Below are positions 35,103 to 47,822 of a stretch of 64,000 bases of DNA, in pieces. Numbering within the stretch: the stretch's first letter is position 1; every line of letters starts with the position of its first letter. The position numbers and the translations under genes are program-made. Under the pieces are notes generated by a model that did not search any database, was not told the DNA's origin, and saw only the letters and a list, made by a program, of their open reading frames with translations. Source of the DNA: Deroplatys truncata (taxonomy: Eukaryota > Arthropoda > Insecta > Mantodea > Mantidae); contig CM060980.1 of the NCBI GenBank assembly GCA_030765065.1, positions 60,186,364 through 60,250,363 on the forward strand. The letters run 5' to 3'.

Positions 35103-36567
35103 ATCAGCAGCAAATCCACATAAGCAAGCATAGAAATTTCTACGAAAGGGAATGAAGTTGATCTGTTACTGGATTTTACGTAGTGACGTCGCAGATCACA
35201 ACCCCACCCTCTCTCGTACAGTCAGTTCGTGTTTGCGGACAGCACTCACCAGATGGCGATAACCTGTTTGTCAGTGACTCATAGCCAGTGTTGTTTACAT
35301 TCTTTGTATGGGCATAATTGTCTGAGAGTGGAAGCCATGTGCCTGAGCCTGCTCATAAGAATTGCTAGAGGGATGACTAGCTTCCTATTCTAATGCACTA
35401 CTCACCGTGGATTAGGGACAAACGGTTCTTTATGTTTCAGTATTACCATTAAAAATTAAGTGAGCTGCAAAATTTATTCCGTGTAGATCTTTATCGATCT
35501 TAGTGCAAATGAATGGCTGCTAGCAAATAGGGCTAACCATAAATTTAAAAAAAAATAAAAAAGGCACAAGCTTTCGATCTTGACGAGGAATAAAAATATG
35601 CCATTTTTAGCCAAATTAGGCTCATTTGGCACTTTAGATGGGAGGTCCCGCAGATACGTAACTGTAAGATGGCTGCATTGCTATTTTTATTTCTCTGTAT
35701 GCTAGAGTTAATGGGCAATTTGTTATATTGATATTTGCATAGGCTGACTTTTCTCTATTCTGATTTATGACTACCCAATATCGTATGCCAGTGTTTTAAG
35801 CAACTCAACTTGTCGACTAACCTGATAGGAATCGCCTGTGGCAGGAGAGCGGTTTCTTGCTTCCGATCCTAAGCTCCATCTTTTGAGGGAGAGAATGCTA
35901 CGGGTATGGGATATTTCCCGTGTCCTTGACTAGCACAGTCTCTCAAGTGTGGAATTAGGTGCGAAGATTACAAATAACGCAGTTCGAGAAGTGATATACA
36001 TTACGTTATGTGCATTTTACTAGCACATACAGCGTTAAGGATCTGATTTACAGCATATACAAAGTTGATCACTCCAAGTCAAATTATAAATTCAATAGAC
36101 TTTGAGAAACTCACCGAATAGAGATTAGGAATATGAAGTAGAATGAGAAAGTGCTATGTTAAGTTAATCATTCTTTAGTAACAAAATTCTGAATAATTAC
36201 CAAAAAGGGACAAGATTAAGATGCAAAGTAACAAAGAACAATCTAATAGCAAAGCACAAACAGTTATGTTTATACACAATAAAATTACAGGTATCAATAG
36301 GTACTAAGCATCCATGTAAGTGCCTATAAAGGCATGAAATGCTACTATCCAGTAACGCAGCGTGGTAATTAACAATATAAAAAAAAATACGTCCAACTTA
36401 GAACTGCACTCGGTACCAGTTCAACAATTTGTTGCTGTGCTTTATCACTTGTTAATCCTGGCTCAATTTTACCCTCTTCCTTAAGCTTTATTTTCCCACG
36501 TGACTCTTACTGACTTCTTATATCCCATATTTAGCTTATCTTATATCTCGGTGATTTGCATATCCAC
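35103..36567. other. No gene seen
   Basis: No supportable feature on either strand. Confidence 0.5.
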
Positions 36568-37410
36568 TTTTTACTTTCCCTACTATGTATAGTAAGTAGG
36601 GGAAGTATTGCATTCCACTCAAAAATTCGATACCGAGATTTCACTGGAAATACATGTTTTGAGATCCCCTGAATCCAAAAAAAAAGCATTTTTGGAAACA
36701 TGTCCGTGTGTATGTGTCTGTGTGTTTCTGTGAACAGCATAACTCAGAAACGAACAGTCGGATAAACACCAAACTTGGTATTTAGGTTCAGTATCTTCCA
36801 GAGATGCGACACGAAGGTTATCAAGAAAATCCCCCACCCCAGACTACCCTTCGCATGGAACATTTTTCGAAAATATTAATTTTCTCAAAAACGGCACTAA
36901 CGATTTTGATTAAAATATTATATATTTAAGATATTTTAAGGAGAAATAAATGCATATCTCGAACTTTCTGGGAATGTCTCCAAAAGTATTATTCATTGTG
37001 AAGGACTTTTTTATAACTTGTAAACCATAAAAGATAGACAAAATTTCACTACACAAACAAAGTAGATCGCGTTAAAATACAAAATTTATGTCATATATAG
37101 TTTTTTTTGTTAAGTGAGCCATTTTCGAGATATTGCTTGTTATTCCCTTAAATCTTCTAATACTTGTAATTTTTCTCAAATTCGTTATTCATTTTTTTTG
37201 GCCTGGTAATGCAAACAGAATGGAATACTTCACATAGCAACAGCTCTTAAAATATTTGACTATCGCTTAAAGCCTACCAATTCCCCTTGTACCTACAAGA
37301 AGATTAGCATGATATCTCGATTAACATGAAGCATATGGAGAATAAACGTTTGTAAAAATAGTTTGTACAGGAGTAGAGAAAGTCATGTGAGTGTAACACA
37401 TCAGACTTTT
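36568..37410 (-). mobile_element. Family X copy, full length
   Basis: Very similar to 28258-29148: starts tttttactttccctactatg and ends gtagagaaagtcatgtgagt then gtaacacatcagactttt. Its microsatellite is short (gtccgtgtgtatgtgtctgt). Confidence 0.85.
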
Positions 37411-38194
37411 ATGATTGTTTACCTTATAACCTCAGCTGACATCAGTATTAGCAAAGTATTTCTATGACTTTCACTGTAAAATTTACAATTGCGAGTCAAC
37501 TAAAGATTTTAATACCAGTTGGAACAGCAATGATTATGGCTGCTCCTAAATCTTCTAGAGGCCCGGTAATCTGTGCCCTGAATAAAAATCGGGGCCGACA
37601 AATAGTTCAGTTGCTGAATAGTGAACTAAACTCAGCGCAAGAACAATACCTCTAATAGAGTGTCTTCCAGAACAATGCTTACAAGCAGAATTGTCTCCTG
37701 CCCCTTACCTACGTGTGCATTGGTTTGAGTGTTCCATTTCATGTATCCAACTGCCCTTCTTAGTTGTTTAATATTTTATCTAAAACATATTAGAATATAA
37801 AACCACCAGAAAGAAAAAACAACTAATGGATGGGTATTGAGAGAAAAGAAACCAATTGCCAAGCGGTAAACGGGAAAAAGATTCGGCGCATAAAATGCAC
37901 CAGAGAGTAGACAACAGGTTCCTTTGAGGAGAGGAAGAGGAAGAATGGAGAAGACTGTTTTGCAAGTCACTGAATAAAAAACACTGATTGTTTGTTATTC
38001 CCATTATAAATTAACACGAAGTTAAACAATTGTTATCGTTTCGACATATGCCGCTATTGATTGTTGTTGATATTACTGAATGCTGTTTACTCCTCGACAT
38101 CAGATGATGAAAGTGGCTGTAGAAATTATCTGTGGAATCACTATTTTGACATACAATACAATATATAGAGTCCACCTCCGTGGTGTGGAAATCG
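37411..38194. other. No gene seen
   Basis: Short frames on both strands (37464-37655, 37776-38004, 38011-38298) have no recognisable family. Confidence 0.45.
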
Positions 38195-38313
38195 TCATCT
38201 ACCAATCAGGGAAAACCACGAAATACTCAAGGTCAGCGTGGGCGATCGATAGAAATCGAATCCGGAACCTCCTGAATGGAGATCACTCGTTAGGCTGACC
38301 CATCTCGCTCGGT
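38195..38313 (-). mobile_element. SINE-C head fragment
   Basis: Ends in ctgacccatctcgctcggtt on the + strand, with a B-box-like segment (gattcgatttctatcg on the minus strand) and the tcagggaaaaccacgaaata body segment. Confidence 0.6.
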
Positions 38314-38970
38314 TCGCAAAGCACTAACATCAAACTGATTTAGGTTACTTGAATTAGATCTTTTTCACTACAAGTGAAGTTATCAGTATGGCTATCAGTG
38401 GTTCTGGCCATTTCGGACTGTCTCAAATCCAAGAAATTCCTAGTTGAAATCTAGGTTAGGATACATTATCCGGATAAGGATTTTTCCGGGGTTTTCTCTT
38501 ATGCTGAAAATATGAATTTAGGGTAACTAGCTCTATATATTTCTGGATCATTTGAGCTTAATTTCACCGTCTTCATTCACTCATCTTCCCATATTTCGTA
38601 CAGGTTAAAGGACAATGAACTATTAAGAAATATGTGAAACCTTGTTCTTTAGAAACATTAGTAAATGTTTTGAATTAAAAAAACGGATTACTCCATCCAT
38701 CCAGCTTATTCTGTGAGACTTTTGAGAGATTTTGTTTTTATGTGGCAGGTTTATAGCCCAGCGCACAACCACCATCCTGGAGTATCAGACCATTGCCTCA
38801 TTTGCCGATTTTCAGGATTCCTGAAGAACCTTTTCGGCTACCGTAGCCCCTTGGGATACACGAAGTCACCACCGTACCTAAAAACATTTATTTCAAGCAA
38901 TTTTTGAACGAAACATAGGAATTTTTAAAACAGAACTAGAAAAAAGACAAAATTGAGGTTTTATTTTGTA
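38314..38970. other. No gene seen
   Basis: A 64-codon + frame at 38713-38907 is unassigned. Confidence 0.45.
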
Positions 38971-39325
38971 ATGTTACTAACATTAATACTCCGTGGAAGC
39001 GAAGCATCGACTCTTAAAACAAAATATAAAAGCAATATGCAAGCAGTAGAAATGAGAATCTTACGCGCAGTGAAGAATGTGCAAGAGAGTATAAGAAGTA
39101 AGAGAAGAGGTAGGAGTTAAACAATTACACCAATTTATACAATAATATAGGCACAAACGAGTAGATTTTATTTTAGGAATAAAAAGTTTCTAAACCAGTT
39201 TTAAAGTATAAGCCTAGAGGACACGGATAGGGTGGAAGACGAATGAAGCATTGGAGAGAACAAATATGTAGCCTAATTCATGTGAGAAGAATAAGAAGAT
39301 CACACTATTGGTACAGGATAAAACA
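38971..39325 (+). pseudogene. Non-LTR retrotransposon RT, C-terminal remnant
   Basis: The + strand reads ILRGSEASTLKTKYKSNMQA then VEMRILRAVKNVQESIR, matching the L-L-Y-G-S-E-x-W-T-L ... A-x-E-M-R-x-L-R block past the RT palm in insect non-LTR elements. After stops and a frameshift, KYKPRGHG, GGRRMKHWREQI continues the R-G-R-x-x-x-R-W segment that closes such proteins. Upstream palm and endonuclease domains are absent, so it is 5'-truncated. Inactive. Confidence 0.65.
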
Positions 39326-42181
39326 GTTCTCTTGACACATTCAGTTGGTGTGAATAACGTATTTTAAAAACATGATAACATATCGTGCCCTTTTTATGTT
39401 TCATAATGGAGAACGCAGGGCAACTCTTAAGCTATTCGCTAATCCAATTAAAGTACTAGGGGGAGAGAGGAAGAAAGGAAGAAAAAATTCCCCAACGTTA
39501 TATTAAATTTATGTAATTGAAACAAAGTTGAGGTATTGAATACCAATTTTTGTTGTTCACCAACCCTGGGTCACCGGTGGAAGCGTTTGAGGTTAAAGAG
39601 CAATTAACGCGGGAGTAATTGTTGAACAATCGAATTAACGAAACGAATGACTCGACTACTTGTCACTCCAGTCAGGCAGTCCAGTCCGCCAGTCAGCTAG
39701 GCAGTCATCCCAGGTCGGAACCAACCCCTTCCACCCTCCTTCGCATCCAGCCAAATGACTGAGTGATAGATAGACCACGCTACGGTTTCAACAGCAATAT
39801 GAATAGCAATTGCCATGACTGTGCTCCTGCTCATACATCATCAACTATGGGGCCGAGTTGTGTTGCTTCTATTGACAGATGTTACAACAACGCAGATGGA
39901 TGCAGGGGTAAATTTGGAATGTGTGGAGGCGGCGGGGAAGAGGGGAGGATAATAATTATATCAACAAATTGTAACATTGTGGGCAGTATATATGGATGTG
40001 TTGGAAAGGGAACTCGGGGGTAAGTTATGGGGGTGCGGCAGTAAGCGATCACCTATGATACTGTCACCATATTGTATTCAACGTGATTACTGATTAGAGA
40101 CAGACAGACAGACAGAGAGAGAGGAAGGACGGACGTACGGGGCGGATAGATGGATGGTTGAACAATGACAGAGGACGTGTATGGATTGTTGAGAGGAACT
40201 CGCCGACGTCCTACGGATTCATTCACTCACACCACACAAGCAATAATAATTATAGGTCTCTGTCTCAGAGAGGGTTGGGCCGAACTGTGATTTTCAATGC
40301 CTGCAGCACCCCTTTCTCTCCATCACTGTCCACCCCTGCGTATGTGGGTTTTTAGTGAACCCATTTGTTAGCGACCATTCAAAGTGGAAAGAGTGATTTC
40401 CTCGAAATTCATAACAACACGGTGCTCGTCCCTTCCTCCAAAGAAGTGTCTCGGCGTAAATTACGCTATTGTCTTTTAATATGGACGAACCATCGCTTCC
40501 AAGAGTACTGCCTCGTTTTTATAGATCACCCCTTAAAGTGCTAAATACATACTGATTTACTTATAGCACATGCAGTTATTTCCCAAATACTCGATTTGTA
40601 TTATTTAAGGAAACCATTAGTATCGTTTATTTCTAAAGTTTATGCAGCAAATAAAAATTCCTGGCTAGGTTGTGTCTCAATGCAAGTTCCCAATATAATT
40701 GCTAAATCTCACATCACTCCCGTTTAGATTATTGAATTAGACAGAGAAAGGCTGAATATTTCTTTGCGTCCTCACTAGATAACCACCAAAGGAAATCGAT
40801 TACAAGTGCAACTAGCGAAGGCATTTAATATAGTGGGATTTATTTTCGGATGTTTACTTTTTTTAATCATAAAATAACAACAAGGTGATTCTTGTAGTAA
40901 TCCGTTTGTTTCTGTGCCAGGGTACATGCAACGTTTAAGGAATTGCTTGTTTATGGTAATATTTTAACGTGGTTTTTTGTACTTAATACTACGAAAGTAA
41001 AGTTTTTGTTACAGTAACCTGAAGTTTTCCTATACTTATAAATCATTCAAGACAACAAGAATCATTCTGCGAAACATTAAATTAAAATACATCCTGAAAC
41101 TTATGGATATTAAGGGTCCTTTATACAATATCAAAACGTTTTAGCCTGCTAAAGATAACATTTTCTCGTCCAACTATTATCATACTAAAATCAATTATAT
41201 TTTTATTTGTTTGGGAATCTAAAAAATACTCTCTTAAACTGAAAATTTTCTACAAAGATGCTACAGGATGTTGTTTGCTGCGTTATTTGTGTGAAAAATT
41301 ACATTAGTTTTTTTATTCAAATATTTCCATACTAGAAGGATTCAACACCTGTGTATAGAAATTAACATTAGAATGTCTTTGGGGATTTTATTCAGTGGTT
41401 TTAATTACAATATACTGAAAATTTAGATCGTAAATAAACATGCATGATATAGTCTTAAGAAGTACATATTTGATTTGAGAAGATATATTTTTTATTTATT
41501 TTTAATTATGTAAGTACTCTCAACAGCATTAAATATGCGTTATATTTTCTTTGCTTCGCTTCCAAAGTATAGCAATGTCTATGTATCAAGTCATTCTTCA
41601 TTCTTAAGAACCACGCCGTTCTGCTAATCATCCGACTATACATATTGCTCGAAACACGGGCTGGAAATATAGCTTTACTTAGACCGAAATGAAAACTGGG
41701 ATCCGAGTTAAGAGTCTTACTTTCTCATCTTTAGCCACAATAAAGCTTCTACATTTTATTCCTGGTAAGATGGTTTAGGTACACTGTAACGACGGACAGA
41801 ATTATTCACTTTTTTAGCTATACCGTCCACATCCACATAGCCCTCCCTCATGCTACTAATACAGGCGGAATGGAAGCATTTCTTCACAATTTTACTCAGT
41901 TCCAAACGTATTGCTTTTTATTATAAACATAGATATTAAAAGATGTTACTACGTTAGGGATTCTGTGGTAGTGTACATTGTCTCAAGAATGAAAGGTTAG
42001 AGCTGGTAACCTCGCTGGATCCTTTAGCAGCTCCTTTTTAGGGATGGATAAATGTCGCAACTGCAGGGATTTATTTGCAATTAATATAAAGCTTCTACAA
42101 TTAAAGATAGATTAGCAATTTATACAATGGTTATCCGACAACCTAGCATGGTCTGAAGGATCTCATAATCTGCCAGCACAC
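39326..42181. other. No gene seen; simple repeats
   Basis: CAGA/GA/GGAC simple repeats lie at about 40097-40156, and a cagtc-rich patch lies at about 39670-39710. The 86-codon frame at 39763-40023 is Gly/Cys/Asn-rich and probably spurious. The rest is AT-rich and featureless. Confidence 0.5.
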
Positions 42182-42740
42182 CGAGCGAAGTGGCGCCGTG
42201 GTAACACGTGCGGCTCAAATTCGGGAGGTCCCGGGTTCGATTTCCGGCGATTGCGAGTCTGAGCTATGGGTTTTATGCGAGGATTTCCCGGGTCATATGC
42301 GAATACTGGAGTGGTTTCTTTCAGTCACCGAATTTCCTGTCCCTCCATTTCGTTCCATTCATCTTTTCATTTATCCTTCACCTCGTTAGGTCTGTTTCAG
42401 AGTTGGAAGGGCCGGCGATGGTGTTTCGGTGCAGCGTGGCAGAAGAAAAGGAGTCTCTGTGTGAACTCTCCGTCCCTCGGCTTTCGGCTGGTTGCCGAGG
42501 GGTAAACGCACCACCCCTTTTGAGCGGGGTGTTGGACTCTGTGTGGGGCGGGGGTCCCCGGTCTGCGTTCCGTCTGTAGGGGTGTCTCAATCTGAAAACT
42601 GTAGAGACCTGTCACTGCTGTAACGTCGCTCCTGGTTTCGGCTGCCCGGTGTCTCCTTTCACATCCCCCTCCCTCCCGGAGGCACCCCCTTGTGGGGCAT
42701 AGGTATACTATTCTCACTGGGGCAGTGCCGAGTCCTTCAG
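42182..42740 (+). mobile_element. SINE-C head with GC-rich 3' extension
   Basis: Head cgagcgaagtggcgccgtgg, B box cccgggttcgatttccgg, body gcgaatactggagtggtttc and a pyrimidine tract. From about 42400 there is a GC-rich tail (ctccgtccctcggctttcgg, gggcgggggtccccgg) not seen in the other copies here. The 123- and 106-codon frames on opposite strands over this region follow from its GC content. Confidence 0.65.
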
Positions 42741-42884
42741 GTAATCAGGAAAAAAGGAATATTGTCAGCAATTTAAGGAACACATAGTTTTTACGATTTT
42801 GCTTTTAGTGCTGAAACCCTTCCCTCATAAGAGGCACCTGGAAACACTGCGATAGGTTTAGGGCGTGTTTCTACTTTCATTTTT

Positions 42885-43832
42885 CTTCTTATTCTTCTGC
42901 TCTTCAAGGTTTACGCGCTACAGCCTTTTCCAGTGCCCATTTCTCCTTCTGTTTTCCGAAATCTCTCTTTCTTTTCGGAGCATATATCATTGCTACTGCG
43001 GTAGGCTTTATCCGGACGTCCTTTCTAAATGTTGACATCATCTTCTATTGTTTGACCTTATTTTATCTATTACTGGTTCCACCTGTAATTTTCTAATGCA
43101 ATTTCAGCCGTCCGAATGTTTGATTTATTTGTTTTTGTAGTTATCATGGATTCGCTTCCATACATCAATACTGGCAATGCGACAGCATTAAAAACTTTTA
43201 TGCGAGTTTCTCTTCTTGTCTGGGGTTTCTGTGAATATTCCCAATGTATTTCTGAACTTATTTATTGTAAGGTCCAGATCTCTATCTTTTTTATATGAGA
43301 CATAATTCCTCAAATATTTAAAATACTTGACTTCTTGTATGGCTTACCTTCTGTTACTGTCTTTGTTCTTATCGGCAACTTGCCCTTAACTGCCATCGTC
43401 TTTCTTTTTATATACATATTTTAAAATTATAATCTTCTGCTAAATTATACAATTCAAACATACTATTTGCAGTCTGTCCTTCCTATTCTGTATTATGACT
43501 TGATCATCTGCAGAAATCAAATAATTGCAAATATTTTTACCAAGACATATTCCTAGATGAATATAGCTTTTCTATGTTCTGGTCATGCCGTCCATGTAAA
43601 TATTAATTAATGTTGGCGAGAGACTACAGCATGGTCTTTCACCTATATTATTAGGAATTTCTTCTGTTAATTTTCCGTTTCGAACCAGAGGTACCGTTGT
43701 TACGTGATAAAGGCATTTTATTGTTCCTATTAAGGATCTTTTCTCAGGTATTCTACAAAATAGTTATCTGTTCACTTTGTCAAATACTTTTTCTATGTCT
43801 GTAAATGCCGAGAAATTCATTTTTAAATCTGA
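42885..43832 (-). pseudogene. Non-LTR retrotransposon reverse transcriptase remnant
   Basis: On the minus strand, the N-terminal end at 43832 reads NFSAFTDIEKVFDKVNR, the F-x-D-x-x-K-A-(F/Y)-D-x-V-N-R block of RT motif A with its catalytic Asp. About 300 bp on comes DDQVIIQNRKDRLQI (the A-D-D motif C region; only the DD is readable). Next is KYFKYLRNYVSYKKDRDLDL, the F-K-Y-L-G block, with NKFRNTLGIFTET, then a degraded L-Y-G-S-E region near 43150. Many stops and frameshifts. The lineage resembles the copy at 38971-39325. Confidence 0.7.
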
Positions 43833-44482
43833 TTAATCACCAACCTTTGTCCCACAGAACGTTAGAGTTCAATGAATTAAAACGAAGAGGACACCTCATA
43901 CTTTGATCCAACGCGGACCTTTTGTGCTTACCACTCACAGGAGGTGAGGTTGAAGTGAAAGGCCGACCGAAAAAGATGCACTGAGGTACCTGGCGATTCC
44001 AACAGAGAAGGCTTCCCTCAGGCGGAGCTGAGGAGAACTCGAATCACCTGAGGCGGCTCAGTGAAGGCTACCATGTGACAAGATGGAGAACTTTCCAACT
44101 TTATAGCAAGTATTTGCGCCATCCGCCCGACACCGTAAAACACTGCACAGCCCTCAGCCTACCTGCAACATGGATTATCATTAAATCCAAATTGATTGAA
44201 AAGTCAATTTTTCACGATATTTGTAGGAGAGACGAAAATTATTAATTAATAAGGGTTTATTAAATATAATACCAGGAATGACATTATGATGATTTTTACT
44301 TTTATCTAATATAGTAGCTCCTCCTTTAATTTATGAAAGGGGAATTGAAATGATGACAAATGGGGGGAGAGGAAATTCGTGATAGAAGAGAAACCATCTC
44401 ATTGTTAAGTCGCCATTGGGGTATGTCATCTCAATACAATTTGAGATATTCTTGTGGTTCACCTTAAAATGCGAATCAATGT
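43833..44482. other. No gene seen
   Basis: No supportable feature. Confidence 0.5.
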
Positions 44483-44600
44483 CGTACTGGTATGTTGCCA
44501 TGGTAGCTCAATGCTTAGAGCATTTGGACGGAAACCGGGAAATTCGTGGTTCCCAGCAATGGCATTGAATTTTTCATTCATCTGATTCAAGCTCTCCAAC
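44483..44600 (+). mobile_element. SINE-D fragment
   Basis: Degenerate head catggtagctcaatgcttag with a broken B box, then tggcattgaatttttcattc. It matches 47096-47225 over about 115 bp. Confidence 0.6.
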
Positions 44601-44604
44601 CATG

Positions 44605-44715
44605 TCCCTAGCCACGCGGGGAAAACCATAAAAAACTATGGTCAGAGAGGCCGGCCTCGGGAATGAACCCGCGACCTCCTGAATGCGAGCCTCGCATAGA
44701 GCCATCTCACTCAGA
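44605..44715 (-). mobile_element. SINE-C head fragment
   Basis: Contains agccacgcggggaaaaccat, a B-box-like segment (gggttcattcccg on the minus strand) and cctgaatgcgagcctcgcat. It lies next to the SINE-D fragment in the opposite orientation. Confidence 0.6.
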
Positions 44716-44756
44716 AACGTTAGTGTTAAGCAGCTCTTGAGAATAAAATGTAATAT

Positions 44757-44925
44757 ATTCGCTTAATTAAGACTTTTTGCCTATTCCATCCCAGTGCACA
44801 AGGGCAATGTCCACTAAAGGCGCTGTACTGTACATGTCATAAAAATTGGAAAACCTGCACTGAATTGTAAATCTCTCCCCCTCTCCCTCTGTCTCTCACA
44901 ACTACACTACACTAATTAAGCGAAT
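44757..44925. repeat. Short inverted repeat pair around 143 bp
   Basis: attcgcttaatta (44757-44769) and its exact reverse complement taattaagcgaat (44913-44925). Could be a small MITE or chance. Confidence 0.4.
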
Positions 44926-46760
44926 TTCAGAACTTGAGCCATAAGCATATATTCAGAATACTTATTTTCATGCAAGTCAACCACTGTTCTATTTACCCGG
45001 AATAGGTTTAACGCTTCAGCTGGCATTGCATTTCTTCCTTGAAATGTTTTGTTTCCATAAACGCCGACATATTGTTGTTTCCTTTGCTATTTACTACTCA
45101 TAACGTCCATTTACGTTTTTGCTCGAGTTTAAACGTTAAAATTATAGAGCATTAAGAATTTGGAGCTGAAAATTTATTGGTACTTTATTAACCAGGCGAT
45201 GTCTGTGATGCGGCTCTAAGTTTTACATACGCGATGAGTGGAGAGAGATGAGAACATTTGTCGCTCCTGTTGTTATGTTTCCATTCATTCATTACATCGC
45301 TTAATACCAGATATGACTTTAGAGGCGACTGCAAGCATTAAACCCTGCACCATCCATCTTCCCCCATTCGTTTCGAAAAAGTAATTAAAGACACACGATG
45401 CAGATAGTTAGCAATAAATTTGGGGATATTTTATAAAGGATTTAATTTAGTGTTGAATACCCTGGACTACTTGGTTTTTAAATTTACTTCGGTTTCGGCC
45501 GTACGGTTTTTGAATATTACGTTGAAACTTTTATTCGTGAAATATGCCCTTGCAAGTATTTTGATTTATGCTATATGAATATATATTCTATTGTTGTGGA
45601 CGTATGTTTGCATCTCAGACCGGAAGAGAGAGAAAAGAGGAGAAAAATATACCTTTTTTGACGTCCGTGCTGTTTTATGGCATTCGTTTATGTTCACATA
45701 TTAGGTGGTACGGTTTACCTGCATTCAGAGCTGCTAACATTATCATCTATTTTACATGTTTACCTCAATAGTGCGTTAGTAATATTCAGAGTTGTGGCAT
45801 CGTTTAACACCGTACCTAGGTTTTTGGTATATTACCAAATCGGGGTTTTATGCGGTATGGAAGGTGGTAAAATTGGTTGGATTGGAGACAGGAAAGCTTG
45901 TAAGGAATGTGAATAGATTCCTGCCCCATTTATATACCGCTTTTAACATCTAAGGTCATATCGGCGGCTGCCTTGGTTTTTTTTGGTGTTCATAAATATC
46001 GTTTATAAATATTGTATAAATAAATAAAATATCGTATTTATAAATATATAAAATATCGTATTTATAGTTTAAAATACGATGATAGAAATCTTGGTGATAG
46101 AAATTTGATGATTGAAATTTCGTAGTTGCGGCATGATGTATTTGAAATTCGGCTGCAGACAAATCTTCATTCGTTTATCGATTGTTGATCACGTGTACTG
46201 CTTATGGTCGCATTTCTGTTGTTAGTTTTTTCAAGGTAAATTATTTTTCCACTGCAGAAATTACTTAAAAAACCTCAAACAAAAGTATTTCTAACGGAAT
46301 GTTCAGGAAAATCCTGTCAGCTGTCATGGATGGTACTGCATGTCATAAAAAAGGATAATAACAATGTCTAAGTTTTTCAGTTAATATTGTACATTTTCAA
46401 ATGAATTCTCATGCCTTTACAGACACATCTTCAGAATGAATACTTTTTAAAAATACCATTTTTTTTGTTTTTATCGTAAAAATGAAGATTTTCGCAGAAA
46501 ACTCGGGACACAATTACAGCAATAAATTGGTTACATTTGTCACAAATCGCGCATGTACTTCTTGCTGCATATATCTGTTACATTTCGCGGTTATCATTAA
46601 TAAAAAAAACCTTTCTCATTGGCAATGATGTTCACTGGTTTACTATTGGTATCTTAGGTTTGTGTACATTGGGTTTTCTTTATAAACTTTAAATTCACCC
46701 TCAATCACATTTCCTGACTCTAGGGAGGATGGGGAATAATCCTGGATAAATAAAAATTCC
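44926..46760. other. No gene seen
   Basis: A doubled aaaatatcgtatttata motif lies near 46026-46070. No coding signal. Confidence 0.5.
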
Positions 46761-46839
46761 CATCCTCCAACCTGGAATCAAACCCGGGCCTTCCGAATGC
46801 AGGCTACAGTCGTTGCCGCGTGAGCCAACCCGCTCGGTT
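46761..46839 (-). mobile_element. tRNA-like SINE head (C-type)
   Basis: Ends in gtgagccaacccgctcggtt on the + strand, with a minus-strand B box (cgggtttgattccagg). It directly abuts the tail of a SINE-A. Confidence 0.6.
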
Positions 46840-46840
46840 A

Positions 46841-47043
46841 AATCAAATTAAATTGAGTTTTATTTATGGATGCTCTTTAACTTGCTGTGATCCTTAGCGT
46901 CCCATTCTATATTGGATGTGAAAAACAGGTAATTTTGCTCAGAGGCCTCTTTATCATGCTTGAGGTTCTTTTAGATGCCATAAATCTACAGCACGGTACC
47001 ATCAGCTTTACTTCCCTTCCTAAGGAAGACATGCCAAGGATGG
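46841..47043 (-). mobile_element. SINE-A, head missing
   Basis: AT tail aatcaaattaaattgagttt, then ccttagcgtcccattctata, ctcagaggcctctttatcat and acttcccttcctaaggaaga. The tRNA-like head is absent. Confidence 0.8.
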
Positions 47044-47095
47044 AAAGGTAGAATCAGGATTCTTCCACACAAGCCGTGTGTTTGACAAGGTTGGG

Positions 47096-47225
47096 GAATT
47101 TAATGTCGTACCGGCATGTTGACATGGTAGCTCAGTGGTTAGAGCAACCGGACAGAGACCAGGAAATCCGTGGTTCAAATCCCGGCTATGGCATTAAATT
47201 TTTCAGTCGTCTGATTCTGCCTTTC
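47096..47225 (+). mobile_element. SINE-D
   Basis: Head gacatggtagctcagtggtt then agagcaaccgg (A-box region), B box gtggttcaaatcccggc, and the tggcattaaatttttcagtc body. The head resembles Ala/Ile-type tRNAs, but a matching copy at 44483 and the lack of a full cloverleaf argue for a SINE. Confidence 0.65.
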
Positions 47226-47514
47226 CAAGAATGACTTACCAAGTCCGAAAAATACTGGACGCTAGTAGGTTACGTAGTCCCTTGGCGTGTCTTAACTCAA
47301 CAGTGTTGTTGCTTTTGGTGTGCCCGGCAAAGGTTCTTGTCTTCTCTTTTCCTTACTTAAACCGTGGCCCACTTGAGGGTGAAGAGATATGTCACACGCC
47401 ACTTGTGGTGCCCCCAGTGCCGAAAAGATAATTTTCCTGCAGTTATTAATTTTGGCGGTCGATTCGAAGACAGAAATATAGCCCTGCAGGGAGTGGGATG
47501 TAAAACGGCACACA

Positions 47515-47553
<39 letters not shown>
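47515..47553. repeat. (ATT)13 microsatellite
   Basis: A perfect run of 13 ATT units. It yields a poly-Tyr tract in one frame. Confidence 0.9.
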
Positions 47554-47555
<2 letters not shown>

Positions 47556-47822
47556 TCCGTTCTGATAATAATTGTTTGCATAAACTGCAATCGTAATACA
47601 TGTACATAATATTTTTTAATTATAAAATACCGCAAATAAGCATGGTAAGGAATTGAGTTATACAAAATGAACTACGGAAAACGAAAAAGCGTGAGAAAAA
47701 ATGTCGCAAAGCATAGCATTTTCGTATTATTTAAAAACGGTTGGCAACATTTTTTATATTCCTTTTCTTGCAAAACTCCAATATTAAAATTTATTTTAGA
47801 TAGTAATGATTCCGATTAACTA

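Noticed and set aside
39763..40023. Gly/Cys/Asn-rich 86-codon frame
   Set aside because: Low-complexity sequence beside simple repeats, with no homology I can name and no gene context.
42208..42717. 123-codon plus frame and 106-codon minus frame over the same DNA
   Set aside because: They overlap on opposite strands in a GC-rich SINE tail, where stop codons are rare by composition. No domain is recognisable.
47096..47225. tRNA gene (good A-box and B-box sequence)
   Set aside because: The segment recurs with the same downstream body at 44483-44600, and no full cloverleaf was seen. A SINE head explains it better. The same reasoning applies to the other tRNA-like heads.
47364..47609. Frame with a poly-Tyr tract
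   Set aside because: The tract is translated (ATT)n microsatellite.
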